A DNA stretch of 64,000 nucleotides from Pseudomaricurvus alkylphenolicus (lineage in GTDB: Bacteria; Pseudomonadota; Gammaproteobacteria; Pseudomonadales; Cellvibrionaceae), in contig NZ_JAAQPI010000010.1 of assembly GCF_011683955.1 (NCBI RefSeq), positions 124,001-188,000 of the forward strand. The letters are read 5' to 3'. The position numbers and the translations under genes were made by a program. How positions within the stretch are numbered: position 1 is the first letter of the stretch; every line of letters begins with the position of its first letter. The notes beneath the pieces are model-generated. The model had not been told where the DNA came from. It saw only the letters and a program-made list of their open reading frames with translations, and made no database searches. Shown here in pieces: positions 9,241 through 17,766 of this stretch.

Positions 9241-10533
9241 GTGACAGATCTCACAGAATTGACCGGACTGAAGGCGGCTGAGCTTATCAGAAAACGGGAA
9301 ATATCGTCAGTAGAACTGACAAAAGCCTGTTTGGAACGAATTAACCAGAGAAACCAGGACGTTGGAGCATGGTGCCATATTGATGAAGAGTTCTCTCTCT
9401 CTCAAGCCCAGATAGCTGATGCCAGTGAGCCCAAATCCTTGTTGCATGGTGTCCCATTTGGTGTCAAAGACGTTATAGACACAAAAGACTTTCCGACTGA
9501 ATACGGTTCGAAGATTTATAAAGGCAGGCAGCCTACCCGGGACGCAGATTGCGTGACTCTGATGCGCGACGCAGGTGCCGTACTGCTCGGCAAGTGTGTG
9601 ACGACAGAGTTCGCAATGTTTACTCCCAACCAAACACGAAATCCTTATAATCTGGCCCATACCGCAGGTGGTTCCTCCAGCGGTACTGGTGCTGCGGTCG
9701 GCGATAATACGGTACCAATTGCTTACGGAAATCAAACGGCAGGCTCACTCATTCGACCTGCCGCCTATTGTGGGGTATATGGCCTTAAACCAACACACGG
9801 GCTTGGCGAAGGCGCTGGCGTCATGCAGATGCAACCGCTTTTCGACACCCTGGGGTATATGGGCAGGTCTATTGAGGACCTGCAAGTGTTTTTCGGAATC
9901 GCAACAAAAACCAACCAAACCAGGGAATGGAAAGGAGATCGCAACCCCCGTATTGGTATATGCCGAACCTATCAATGGGACTCCGCTCAGAGCGAGAGTC
10001 GCAAGGTTTTGGAAGAAACCATGTCACAGCTTGCCCGTCAAGGGGTTGAAGTAGAGTACTTTGACATGCCTCCTGAGTATGCAGGATTGGTTGAGACCCA
10101 TCGCACAGTCTTGTACAAGGGGCTTTCGCTCTCTCTCGCGGAACCCTACGAAAAGTACGGAGATCAATTGAGCGATGGGCTTCACGACATATTGGCCGAA
10201 GGCAGAAGTATTTGCGCAGAGACATACGCTGCGGAATACGGCAAGGTTCAGAGCTTCCGAGCTAAGGTCAATGACACTTTCTCTCATTATGATGCGATTC
10301 TCTGCCCCAGCGCACCTGGCGAGGCCCCCGCTGGAATGGCCACCGGTTCTCCGATATTTCAAGTTACCTGGACGCTACTGGGTGTTCCCTGTTTGAACCT
10401 TCCGGTTGCTACGGGGCCACAGGGTCTTCCTGTGGGTGTGCAGTTGATCGGAAGACGTCATGACGATGCCAACCTTCTGGCAATTGGCAAAGAAATCATG
10501 AATCGAATTTCAACATTCTGCGTCGAAGATTAA
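9241..10533 (+). CDS. Amidase-signature family hydrolase
   Basis: The 430-residue protein starts at GTG. It contains the Ser-cisSer-Lys machinery of the amidase signature family: K76 in GVPFGVKDVID, S145 in GGSSSG and S169 in TAGSLIRP; the two serines are 24 residues apart as in GatA and FAAH. It cleaves C-N amide bonds. In this run it is the best candidate for hydrolysing maleamate, or N-methylmaleamate, to maleate and ammonia or methylamine. In the classical nicotinate cluster that step belongs to an unrelated cysteine hydrolase (NicF), so this would be a non-homologous replacement. Cytoplasmic, with no signal peptide. Confidence 0.88.
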   Translation: MTDLTELTGLKAAELIRKREISSVELTKACLERINQRNQDVGAWCHIDEEFSLSQAQIADASEPKSLLHGVPFGVKDVIDTKDFPTEYGSKIYKGRQPTRDADCVTLMRDAGAVLLGKCVTTEFAMFTPNQTRNPYNLAHTAGGSSSGTGAAVGDNTVPIAYGNQTAGSLIRPAAYCGVYGLKPTHGLGEGAGVMQMQPLFDTLGYMGRSIEDLQVFFGIATKTNQTREWKGDRNPRIGICRTYQWDSAQSESRKVLEETMSQLARQGVEVEYFDMPPEYAGLVETHRTVLYKGLSLSLAEPYEKYGDQLSDGLHDILAEGRSICAETYAAEYGKVQSFRAKVNDTFSHYDAILCPSAPGEAPAGMATGSPIFQVTWTLLGVPCLNLPVATGPQGLPVGVQLIGRRHDDANLLAIGKEIMNRISTFCVED

Positions 10534-10605
10534 TGGTTTTATTAAGCAGTTCCGATATCGATTTTCGGATTTTTCCAAGTACAAAAGATATTTAAGGAGC
10601 GTCAA

Positions 10606-10920
10606 TTGAGAAACATAGCGCTGATCAAATCTGGTGACCTCGAGCCTGGTGAAGTAACAAAGGTCGAAGTGGACGGTTTACCCGCCATCGCTGTTTACAA
10701 TCTGGATGGTGAGTTTTTTGCGACCGACGACTTGTGTACTCATGGAGATGCTTCAATGGCGGAAGGGTTCATTGACGATAACGATATCGTTTGCCCATTT
10801 CATGGTGGAACATTTGACATCAGAACGGGTGAAGCAAACGGCTCGCCCTGCTTGCACAATCTTAAAGCCTATCGTGTCTTGGTTGAAGATGGGATAGTCA
10901 TGATTCGCCTGGACGAATAG
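10606..10920 (+). CDS. Rieske [2Fe-2S] ferredoxin
   Basis: This is a 104-residue single-domain Rieske ferredoxin with ligands C44-x-H46 (CTHG) and C63-x2-H66 (CPFHGG). The start is TTG, supported by a strong AAGGAG box at 10594-10599 six bases ahead, and no ATG fits the domain start. It should shuttle electrons from the FAD reductase (6878) to the Rieske oxygenase (4548). The three components are split by the hydrolase and amidase genes, which shows that the whole run is one functional unit. The next gene begins 3 bases after its stop, so the two are probably translationally coupled. Confidence 0.93.
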   Translation: MRNIALIKSGDLEPGEVTKVEVDGLPAIAVYNLDGEFFATDDLCTHGDASMAEGFIDDNDIVCPFHGGTFDIRTGEANGSPCLHNLKAYRVLVEDGIVMIRLDE

Positions 10921-10923
10921 TGC

Positions 10924-11358
10924 ATGAAACCAATGGATCTCATGCAAATAGACCACGTCGGTATCAGAGTGAAAGATATAGAACGGTCACTTGCGTTCTA
11001 TCAACAACTGGGGTTCAGCATTATATGCGATGCGGGCTACCTCGAAAGACGGCCGGTGATTATTAAGCACCCCAGTGGCATAGAACTCAATCTACTCGGC
11101 CCTGCAAACAGTTGCAAAGACGTTAATGTTCTGATGGACATCGGGGAAAAGCATCCAGGGTTTACCCATGTGGCGTTAAGGGTCCAGTGTCTGGATGACG
11201 CAATAGCTGCCCTAAAAGAGAGGCATTTTAAGATCACGGAGGGCCCCCTGAGATTTTTTGCCGGGATGAGGTCGGTCTTCGTCCGCGATCCAGACAAAAA
11301 CGTAATAGAGATTACCGAAAACAGTCATGACTACAAAGACATCAACCGTGAAATGTAG
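10924..11358 (+). CDS. VOC (glyoxalase/extradiol dioxygenase) superfamily protein
   Basis: The protein has 144 residues and two beta-alpha-beta-beta-beta modules. The four canonical metal positions are filled: H11 (DHVGIRV), E54 (IELNLL), H82 (THVALRV) and E129 (VIEITE). That pattern fits a metal-dependent glyoxalase, epimerase or small dioxygenase. The start could instead be the ATG at 10933. It is tightly packed behind the ferredoxin gene, so it belongs to the pathway, but the nicotinate-type scheme has no obvious step for it. It may act on the hydroxylated ring, on a side product, or on an aldehyde. Function open. Confidence 0.8.
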   Translation: MKPMDLMQIDHVGIRVKDIERSLAFYQQLGFSIICDAGYLERRPVIIKHPSGIELNLLGPANSCKDVNVLMDIGEKHPGFTHVALRVQCLDDAIAALKERHFKITEGPLRFFAGMRSVFVRDPDKNVIEITENSHDYKDINREM

Positions 11359-11394
11359 CACAGAGACAAACATAAACACTGTAGAGACGAGTCT

Positions 11395-11802
11395 ATGGCA
11401 CTACCAAATCAGGTGTATCACAAACGCAAGTTAGAACAGCAGCTTGGGTTCGCTCAGGCTGTGAGGGCAGGAAGTACCCTCTACGTTACCGGATCGGTCA
11501 GTTGGGATGAGGATGGAAATATCATGGACCCGGGAGACATGGGTAAACAGATACAAAATGTCTACCAGGATATCTCCGAAACCTTGAAGGCACATGATGC
11601 TTCCCTGAGGAATATTGTCAAAGAAACGGTCTATACCACGGATCTGGATGCCTTGGCTAAAAACGCAGATGTCAGAGCTAGGTTCTTTCAGGGAGAGGAC
11701 ATCGCACCACCAGCTTCGAGTTGGGTGCAGGTTTCAAGATTAGGCGATCCGGAGTGGTTGATTGAGGTTGAGGTGACTGCGGTTCTTGATCAGGAATACT
11801 AA
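11395..11802 (+). CDS. RidA/YjgF-family protein lacking the usual substrate-binding arginine
   Basis: The protein has 135 residues with the RidA trimer fold: G-x-x-L-Y-V-T-G at 26-33, Q52-x2-N55, Y80-x2-D83 and a C-terminal IEVEVTAV strand with E124. The hallmark arginine in the P-A-R-S motif, which holds the carboxylate of imino acids in true RidA deaminases, is Ser108 here (PPASSWVQV). It may therefore act on a neutral enamine or imine, or be a Rid-subfamily member such as aminoacrylate or aminomuconate deaminase relatives. Its stop lies 19 bases from the next start. A role in hydrolysing an enamine intermediate of ring opening is inferred. Confidence 0.85.
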   Translation: MALPNQVYHKRKLEQQLGFAQAVRAGSTLYVTGSVSWDEDGNIMDPGDMGKQIQNVYQDISETLKAHDASLRNIVKETVYTTDLDALAKNADVRARFFQGEDIAPPASSWVQVSRLGDPEWLIEVEVTAVLDQEY

Positions 11803-11821
11803 CAATTCAGGAGGACGGGAG

Positions 11822-13153
11822 ATGCCGTCGAATATAGAGAAGTTTTTGAGTGATAACAACGTCAAGTATATTTTGGCGCAGTTCGTGGATATACACGGTA
11901 CAGCCAAGACGAAATCAGTACCGGCGAAATGTTTGCTGGATGTCGTAGAGAAAGGTGCGGGATTTGCGGGGTTTGCCGTTTGGGGGCTCGGTATGGAACC
12001 GAATGGCCCGGATTTCATGGCGCGTGGTGATCTGGATACGCTTACGCTCGTTCCCTGGCAGCCCGGTTATGCACGATTGGTCTGTGATGGCTTCGTGAAC
12101 GAGGAACCATACCCTTACGACAGTCGCGTGGTTTTAAAACGCCAGTTACAGTTGCTGGCCGATAGAGGGTGGACTCTAAACACAGGCCTGGAACCGGAGT
12201 TTTCTCTGTTTACCCGACACCAAGACGGCAATCTGTCAGTTGTGGACGAAACCGATGTGCTGGACAAACCCTGCTATGACTATAAAGGCTTGTCGCGCTC
12301 CCGGGAGTTTCTGGAGAATCTGGTCGAGTCCCTACAGGAAGTTGATTTCGATGTATATCAAATTGATCATGAAGACGCCAACGGTCAATTTGAAATTAAC
12401 TATACCTACAGTGACGCCTTAACATCCGCAGACCGATTCACTTTTGTTCGCATGGCTGCCGGTGAAATCGCTAATCAGATGGGCATGGTTTGCTCGTTTA
12501 TGCCTAAACCGGCATCGGACCGTACCGGTAACGGCATGCACTTTCACTTGTCGATTACCGACAGGGATGGTAACAACATCTTTGAAGACGACAGCGATCC
12601 ACAAGGTATGGGGCTGTCCAAAGTGGCCTATCACTTCCTTGCCGGGCTTCTCCATCACGCCAAAGCCCTGTGCGCGATTTCGGCTCCGACGGTAAATTCT
12701 TACAAGAGACTGGTCGTTGGTGGGTCGGCTTCAGGCGCAACCTGGGCTCCCGCGTATATTTGCTATGGCGACAATAACCGTTCAGCGATGGTTCGTATTC
12801 CGTACGGACGTTTGGAGTTCCGTCTGCCTGATTCGGGCTGTAACCCTTACCTGGTGCACGCTGCGCTGATCGCGGCGGGTCTGGACGGGATTGAGCGACA
12901 GCTCGATGCCGGGGACCCCCAGAATATCAATTTATATGCACTTACAGCTGATGAACGCGCCGCGCGGGGCATTGATATTCTGCCGCAAAGTCTTAATGAG
13001 GCGGTGGATGCCCTGGAAGCGGATACCATTCTCTGCGAGAAAATAGGTTCGGAGATCATTTCCGAATTTATCAAGATCAAACGCGATGAGTGGATTGACT
13101 ATAACCGCCATGTTTCCGACTGGGAACGCAATCGCTACGTTGAATTTTTCTAG
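11822..13153 (+). CDS. gmaS: Type III glutamine synthetase-like gamma-glutamylmethylamide synthetase
   Basis: I use the ATG at 11822, preceded by CAGGAGGACGGGAG, giving 443 residues; the open frame runs upstream into the RidA gene. GS catalytic-domain features are GLEPEF (E124, E126), [13 protein letters not shown] near 182-194 and NGMHFHLS near 237-244. [14 protein letters not shown] and [10 protein letters not shown] are typical, as I recall them, of the GlnT/GmaS subgroup, which ligates glutamate with methylamine (or ammonia) using ATP. The three genes that follow encode the N-methylglutamate synthase subunits in the same order as in the methylamine-assimilation cluster, so I favour methylamine over ammonia as substrate. 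A plain glutamine synthetase function is the alternative. Confidence 0.78.
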   Translation: MPSNIEKFLSDNNVKYILAQFVDIHGTAKTKSVPAKCLLDVVEKGAGFAGFAVWGLGMEPNGPDFMARGDLDTLTLVPWQPGYARLVCDGFVNEEPYPYDSRVVLKRQLQLLADRGWTLNTGLEPEFSLFTRHQDGNLSVVDETDVLDKPCYDYKGLSRSREFLENLVESLQEVDFDVYQIDHEDANGQFEINYTYSDALTSADRFTFVRMAAGEIANQMGMVCSFMPKPASDRTGNGMHFHLSITDRDGNNIFEDDSDPQGMGLSKVAYHFLAGLLHHAKALCAISAPTVNSYKRLVVGGSASGATWAPAYICYGDNNRSAMVRIPYGRLEFRLPDSGCNPYLVHAALIAAGLDGIERQLDAGDPQNINLYALTADERAARGIDILPQSLNEAVDALEADTILCEKIGSEIISEFIKIKRDEWIDYNRHVSDWERNRYVEFF

Positions 13154-13170
13154 TGTTGAGGTAGATCTTT

Positions 13171-14070
13171 ATGTGTGGAATTGTTGGCCTTTACTTGAAG
13201 AATAAGGCGTTGGAGCATCAAATTGGAAGCCTGTTCGAGCCCATGTTGGTTGCCATGACCGATCGCGGTCCGGACAGTGCCGGCTTTGCAATATATGGCG
13301 ATGAAGTCGCAGAGGACTGTGTAAAGCTGGTTCTGAGCCACCCAGATGAATCGTATGATTGGAAAGGTCTGGCCGACAATATCGAAGGCCAATGCGATAT
13401 TGCCGTGAGTTGGTTTCAAAACAGTCGGGTGGCCGTGTTCAAACTGCAGGCCACACGGGAAGTCGCGGAAAGCGTTTTCGCCACCCATGCCCCCGATGTG
13501 GCAGTGATGAGTGCAGGGCGTTCCATCGAAATATTAAAATCCGTTGGAGAACCCCAAGAGATCGCTGACACCTTTAACCTTAGGGACATGAAGGGTAGTC
13601 ATATCATTGGCCATACGCGCATGGCGACGGAATCAGCAGTGACCGAGAAGGGTTGCCACCCGTTCTCAACGGGTATGGATCTGTGTTTGGTGCACAACGG
13701 TTCGCTGTCGAATCACAACCGATTGCGAGAAGAGCTGCTTCGAGAAGGCATCCAATTCTCCACAGAGAACGATTCAGAGGTGGCTGCCGGATATTTAACT
13801 CATCGTCTTAAGCAGGGAGAGAGCTTACATAAAGCTCTGGAGAACGCGCTCGAAGATCTGGACGGATTCTTTACCTTTGCCGTTGGCACACGCGATGGCT
13901 TCGCAGTAGTGCGAGACGCTATCGCTTGCAAACCCGCAATACTGGCAGAAACTGACGATTATGTAGCCATGGCCTCGGAGTATCAGGCACTGACGAGCTT
14001 GCCGGGTATTGAAAATGCCAAGGTGTGGGAACCGGAGCCCGCCAGGATCTACGCTTGGAATCGGGACTAG
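13171..14070 (+). CDS. mgsA: N-methylglutamate synthase subunit A (class II glutamine amidotransferase)
   Basis: The protein has 299 residues and begins MCGIVG, so Cys2 becomes the N-terminal nucleophile of a class II glutamine amidotransferase. Further signatures are TDRGPDSAGFA (about residues 30-40), GHTRMAT near 148 and the HNGSLSNH loop. Relatives are GlxB and MgsA, separate-polypeptide versions of the glutamate synthase GAT domain. In the methylamine pathway it releases methylamine from gamma-glutamylmethylamide for transfer to 2-oxoglutarate. It is 17 bases behind gmaS and 58 bases ahead of the next subunit, which supports one complex. Confidence 0.85.
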   Translation: MCGIVGLYLKNKALEHQIGSLFEPMLVAMTDRGPDSAGFAIYGDEVAEDCVKLVLSHPDESYDWKGLADNIEGQCDIAVSWFQNSRVAVFKLQATREVAESVFATHAPDVAVMSAGRSIEILKSVGEPQEIADTFNLRDMKGSHIIGHTRMATESAVTEKGCHPFSTGMDLCLVHNGSLSNHNRLREELLREGIQFSTENDSEVAAGYLTHRLKQGESLHKALENALEDLDGFFTFAVGTRDGFAVVRDAIACKPAILAETDDYVAMASEYQALTSLPGIENAKVWEPEPARIYAWNRD

Positions 14071-14128
14071 CGGGAAAGGGGAGGCGACGACCTCCGGATT
14101 CACTTGAAATAGATTATCGGGAAAAGAA

Positions 14129-14809
14129 ATGAAGACGATCGATTTATCAGAAACCTCCACACGGGATCTAAACCAGGCGCTGCATGATCAGCGGGGCGAG
14201 TGCACCGAACGAAATTGGGAAGTTTTAAATCCCAAGGGATCACACAGCCTTGCCTGTGGTCTGGATCAAAATCTGTCAGTTGATATCAGAGGTCACGCGG
14301 GTTACTACTGTGCGGGTATGAACAAAGGCGCTGAGGTTACCGTTCATGGTAGTGCCGGCGTAGGCGTGGCGGAAAACATGATGTCCGGTACCGTTCGCGT
14401 CAAGGGGGATGTCTCGCAGGCAGCCGGGGCCACGGCACGCGGGGGGCTGCTGGTGGTTGAGGGTAATGCTGGAGCGCGCTGCGGTATTTCGCTGAAAGGG
14501 GCGGATATTGTTGTGAAAGGCAGCGTTGGCCATATGAGCTGCTTTATGGCTCAGGCCGGAACCCTAGTGGTGTGTGGTGATGCCGGTGACGCTTTGGGGG
14601 ATTCCCTTTATGAGGTCCATATCTATGTCAAGGGTTCGGTACAGTCACTAGGCGCCGATTGCGTTGAGAAGGATATGCGGGAAGAACACATACGCGAACT
14701 CTCCGACTTGCTCAAGCGGGCGGGGGTTGACGACGACCCGCTTCAATTCAAGCGTTACGGTTCCGCTCGAAAGCTCTATAACTTTAACATCGACAATGCG
14801 GTTTTGTAA
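14129..14809 (+). CDS. mgsB: N-methylglutamate synthase subunit B (GXGXG domain)
   Basis: The 226-residue protein is composed largely of the GXGXG right-handed beta-helix, the domain found at the C-terminus of large glutamate synthase (GltB) and as the free subunits GlxC/MgsB. Repeating glycine turns (GHAGYYCAGMNKGAEVTVHGSAG and following) are visible from about residue 53 to 175. It has no catalytic residues of its own and is thought to hold the amidotransferase and FMN parts together. It is followed after 18 bases by the FMN subunit. Confidence 0.85.
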   Translation: MKTIDLSETSTRDLNQALHDQRGECTERNWEVLNPKGSHSLACGLDQNLSVDIRGHAGYYCAGMNKGAEVTVHGSAGVGVAENMMSGTVRVKGDVSQAAGATARGGLLVVEGNAGARCGISLKGADIVVKGSVGHMSCFMAQAGTLVVCGDAGDALGDSLYEVHIYVKGSVQSLGADCVEKDMREEHIRELSDLLKRAGVDDDPLQFKRYGSARKLYNFNIDNAVL

Positions 14810-14827
14810 TCTCAGGAGTATTGATCA

Positions 14828-16150
14828 ATGACACACAAGAATCCCGGACTGAGAGAATCAGCCACGTTTGATATTGACACATTGGCAGAAATTGATCGGG
14901 CAGCAACAACGGGTATCTACGACATCCGCGGCTTCGGGGCCAAGCGAAAGATGCCGCATTTTGACGATTTGCTTTTTCTGGGCGCGAGCATGTCCCGGTA
15001 TCCTCTTGAGGGGTATCGTGAAAAATGTGCTACCGATGTGGTTCTGGGAAATCGCTTTGCGAAAAAACCTATTCATCTCGATATTCCCGTGACTATCGCC
15101 GGTATGAGCTTTGGCGCGTTGTCAGCCTATGCCAAGGAAGCGTTAGGCCGTGGCGCTACCCAAATGGGAACATCCACAACGACGGGTGACGGCGGCATGA
15201 CACCTGAAGAGCGCGGGCACTCCAATAAGCTGGTCTACCAATATCTGCCTTCGCGCTACGGTATGAACCCAGATGATTTGCGTAAGGCCGATGCCATCGA
15301 AATTGTCCTGGGGCAAGGGGCCAAGCCCGGTGGTGGCGGGATGCTATTGGGCCAGAAAATCACCGATCGAGTCGCGCAGATGCGCACCTTGCCCAAAGGT
15401 GTTGACCAGAGGAGCGCTTGTCGTCACCCTGATTGGACGGGTCCGGACGACCTTGCAATAAAGATTCACGAGCTGCGGGAAATAACGGACTGGCAGGTGC
15501 CGATCTATATTAAAGTCGGCGCCACCCGAACCTACTACGATGTCAAACTGGCTGTAAAAGCGGGTGCCGATGTTATTGTGGTTGATGGGATGCAGGGCGG
15601 CACGGCGGCAACCCAAGACGTGTTTATTGAGCATGTGGGTATCCCAACCTTGGCTGCGATACCACAAGCCGTCAAGGCGCTGCAGGAGATGGGTATGCAC
15701 CGAACCGTTCAGCTGATTGTTTCCGGGGGTATTCGAAATGGCGCGGACGTGGCCAAATGCATGGCACTGGGTGCTGACGCAGTAGCGATCGGTACTGCAG
15801 CGCTAGTGGCACTTGGCTGTAATCATCCCAAATGGGCTGAGGAGTATCAGCGTATAGGCTCCGACGCTGGCTACTATGATGATTATCACGAGGGTAAGTG
15901 TCCCGCAGGGATTTCCACCCAAGACAAAGACCTGATGTCTCGATTGGACCCGGAGTTGGGTGGACGACGGCTGGCGAATTACCTGCAGTGCATGATTCTC
16001 GAAGCTCAAACCATTGCAAGAGCCTGCGGCAAGTCTCACCTGCATAATCTGGAACCGGAGGACCTGGTTGCATTGAGCGTGGAATCGGCTGCTATGGCGA
16101 AGGTCCCGCTTGCTGGAACAGACTGGATACCTGGAACCCCGTTTCAATAA
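14828..16150 (+). CDS. mgsC: N-methylglutamate synthase subunit C (FMN/Fe-S glutamate synthase domain)
   Basis: The 440-residue TIM-barrel protein belongs to the glutamate synthase central/FMN domain family. Phosphate-binding motifs are VSGGIRNGADVAKCMALGADAV (about 301-322); the iron-sulfur cluster is indicated by GCNHP and KCPAGISTQD, as in GltB. It would condense 2-oxoglutarate with the methylamine released by subunit A and reduce the product to N-methylglutamate. An AGGAG box precedes the ATG. It is the last gene before a strong terminator, so the operon ends with nitrogen capture. The N-methylglutamate dehydrogenase genes (mgdABCD) expected to complete the route are not in the window. 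Confidence 0.86.
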   Translation: MTHKNPGLRESATFDIDTLAEIDRAATTGIYDIRGFGAKRKMPHFDDLLFLGASMSRYPLEGYREKCATDVVLGNRFAKKPIHLDIPVTIAGMSFGALSAYAKEALGRGATQMGTSTTTGDGGMTPEERGHSNKLVYQYLPSRYGMNPDDLRKADAIEIVLGQGAKPGGGGMLLGQKITDRVAQMRTLPKGVDQRSACRHPDWTGPDDLAIKIHELREITDWQVPIYIKVGATRTYYDVKLAVKAGADVIVVDGMQGGTAATQDVFIEHVGIPTLAAIPQAVKALQEMGMHRTVQLIVSGGIRNGADVAKCMALGADAVAIGTAALVALGCNHPKWAEEYQRIGSDAGYYDDYHEGKCPAGISTQDKDLMSRLDPELGGRRLANYLQCMILEAQTIARACGKSHLHNLEPEDLVALSVESAAMAKVPLAGTDWIPGTPFQ

Positions 16151-16198
16151 ATATCAATAGGCAAGTTTCCTCCACTGATTTGTGCGTCAGTGATCTTT

Positions 16199-16221
16199 GC
16201 CCCTCTTCGGAGGGGCTTTTT
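16199..16221 (+). terminator. Rho-independent terminator of the catabolic run
   Basis: A perfect 7-bp stem GCCCCTC/GAGGGGC with a TTCG tetraloop is followed by TTTTT, 48 bases after mgsC. This is the clearest intrinsic terminator in the window. Confidence 0.93.
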
Positions 16222-16346
16222 ATCCTCGCCTCGTGAAAAAGCTCGTGGGTGTGATCAATATGGTGGACTTAGTCAATCGCAAGCCCCATCGGTGAAATCC
16301 AATCTTTCTCAATTTTAGAAGGTGAAATGATTTGCAAACTATTTAG

Positions 16347-16766
16347 GGTGGTTGTCACTGTAACAATATCAACTATCAGCTTCACTGGCCGCTGGAATCA
16401 AATCTGATTGCCGCCAGAGCGTGCGACTGTTCCTTCTGCAGTAAACACAATGGAATAATGACGTCTCATGTGGATGCGACTTTGGAAATCAATATCAATG
16501 ACTGGGACGTAACCACTTTATATCAATTTGCTACCAAGTCAGCGGACTTTCTTGTATGTAAAAATTGCGGCGTCATGGCTGCGGTTGTTAGTAAAATCGA
16601 TAATTCGATGTATGGTGTAGTCAATATACACAGCTTTGATAATTTGGAATCCTGGGACTATACGGTTGAATCCCGGAATTATGATTCGGAGGATATCAAT
16701 TGTAGACTAGCCCGTCGTGCCAGCGCCTGGATTCCCAATGTCCGAATAAATTCGAGGAACTCATAG
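16347..16766 (+). pseudogene. GFA-family (glutathione-dependent formaldehyde-activating-like) gene with broken 5' end
   Basis: From the ATG at 16458 only 102 residues are readable, but the same frame is open back to 16347 and encodes the missing zinc module: GGCHC at 16347-16361 and ACDCSFCSKHNG at 16419-16454, then FLVCKNCGV and, near the end, RLARRASAWIPNVRI. This is a complete GFA/CENP-V zinc domain. No ATG, GTG or TTG precedes GGCHC because TAG at 16344 closes the frame. An ATG at 16327 lies in the neighbouring frame, 20 bases before GGCHC, so one missing base would explain the break. Either a recent frameshift, a sequencing error, or non-standard initiation. GFA proteins are linked to formaldehyde handling, which fits N-methyl catabolism next door. 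Confidence 0.75.
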
Positions 16767-16855
16767 TCATAACGATATAGTCATAACGATACTGCTGGTT
16801 GATTTTTGTGCTGATGTGTCGGCGCCCCACGATTCCAGCCGGAAGGAGGTAGCGG

Positions 16856-17308
16856 TCATGTATTGCTGTATTGAACCAAGGCCGCCCCCAAAACCACCAG
16901 CCCTAAACCAATCATCTTTATCGAATTTATGGGTTTAACCTCTAGTCCAAAGGCTCCAATGTGATCGGTTACTGTTGAGCCTAAAAGTTGCCCGGCAACA
17001 ACACAGACAAAAAACAAGGCAACCCCAAGAACTGGCGTTGTGACGATTGCACCCGCCACAAATACAACCCCTATTATCCCACCGACAAAAATCCACCATG
17101 GCAGTTGTCTGACTCGCGTGAGATCATCCGAGGTGCTCCCCAACGCCAACCATAAACAAACCACGACCACGAAGCTTATCGTAATGGATATCACAGCGGA
17201 CAATAAAGGACTTCCGAGAACGCGTGCCATGGTCGTGTTTATTGAAGGCTGTAAAGAAAGAGCTGCACCGATAGCTATTGCGGAAGCTAAGTATAAATAA
17301 TACTTCAC
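16856..17308 (-). CDS. DUF606/YdcZ-type DMT-family membrane protein
   Basis: The protein has 150 residues and starts with GTG at 17308, supported by AGGAG six bases upstream. Five hydrophobic helices span about residues 5-25, 33-55, 70-92, 95-112 and 130-147. The hydrophobic pattern and the IGAFGLEVKPIN and IGLGLVVLGAALV segments fit the small DUF606 family of the drug/metabolite transporter superfamily, whose members act as dimers or pairs. Substrate unknown. It is transcribed toward the catabolic run and shows no link to it. Confidence 0.75.
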   Translation of the reverse strand: MKYYLYLASAIAIGAALSLQPSINTTMARVLGSPLLSAVISITISFVVVVCLWLALGSTSDDLTRVRQLPWWIFVGGIIGVVFVAGAIVTTPVLGVALFFVCVVAGQLLGSTVTDHIGAFGLEVKPINSIKMIGLGLVVLGAALVQYSNT

Positions 17309-17766
17309 TTTATTCTCCTAATATTGGTTTTGACGATCAATGAGGTACTTGAAGGTAAGCGGTTTTTCTAGCCCTTGATTAGCTGCATCAAATGTCATGG
17401 CCTTAAATATTTATGGTCATGACATTATATACTTTTATAAGGAGCGAGGAACCGCTTCAAATCGATATATCAGTCAATACTATCGCCTAAAAAAGATTCC
17501 TGCAGGCTGACGCTTTTACAGCATGGTGACAAACGCGTTTACAATGGATATCAGAATAGACGGTGATCGGGTTCTGTTCAGTTGCCAATTTTGGAAATCA
17601 ACCTGATGAGCTGGCACCGCTACAGTTCCTGGTTGATTGCTGAGAATAGTCTTTTGAGTGAAGTCTACTTTTTGAAGGCAATCCAAGCTCCCGCCACAGC
17701 AGAACAAACACCAAAGTTGCAGGGACAGGGTAAATCGCAGTTTTGACATAGGGCTGTCTATTCGTC
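17309..17766. other. Gene-free stretch with one inverted repeat
   Basis: No convincing gene; the short open frames have no ribosome-binding site and look like noise. TGTCATG (17393-17399) and CATGACA (17418-17424) form a perfect 7-bp inverted repeat with an 18-base spacer upstream of the DMT gene and could be a regulator site. Confidence 0.4.

Noticed and set aside
3754-10533. Canonical nicotinate (nic) cluster
   Set aside because: No NicAB molybdenum hydroxylase or NicC monooxygenase is present; the hydrolase and amidase families differ and a Rieske system takes their place.
13171-16150. Ordinary glutamate synthase or glxBCD of unknown role
   Set aside because: The preceding gmaS-like gene and order match N-methylglutamate synthase better, although an ammonia-based role cannot be excluded.
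16458-16766. A 102-residue hypothetical protein starting at 16458
   Set aside because: The zinc motif of the GFA family continues in frame upstream, so the ATG is internal.
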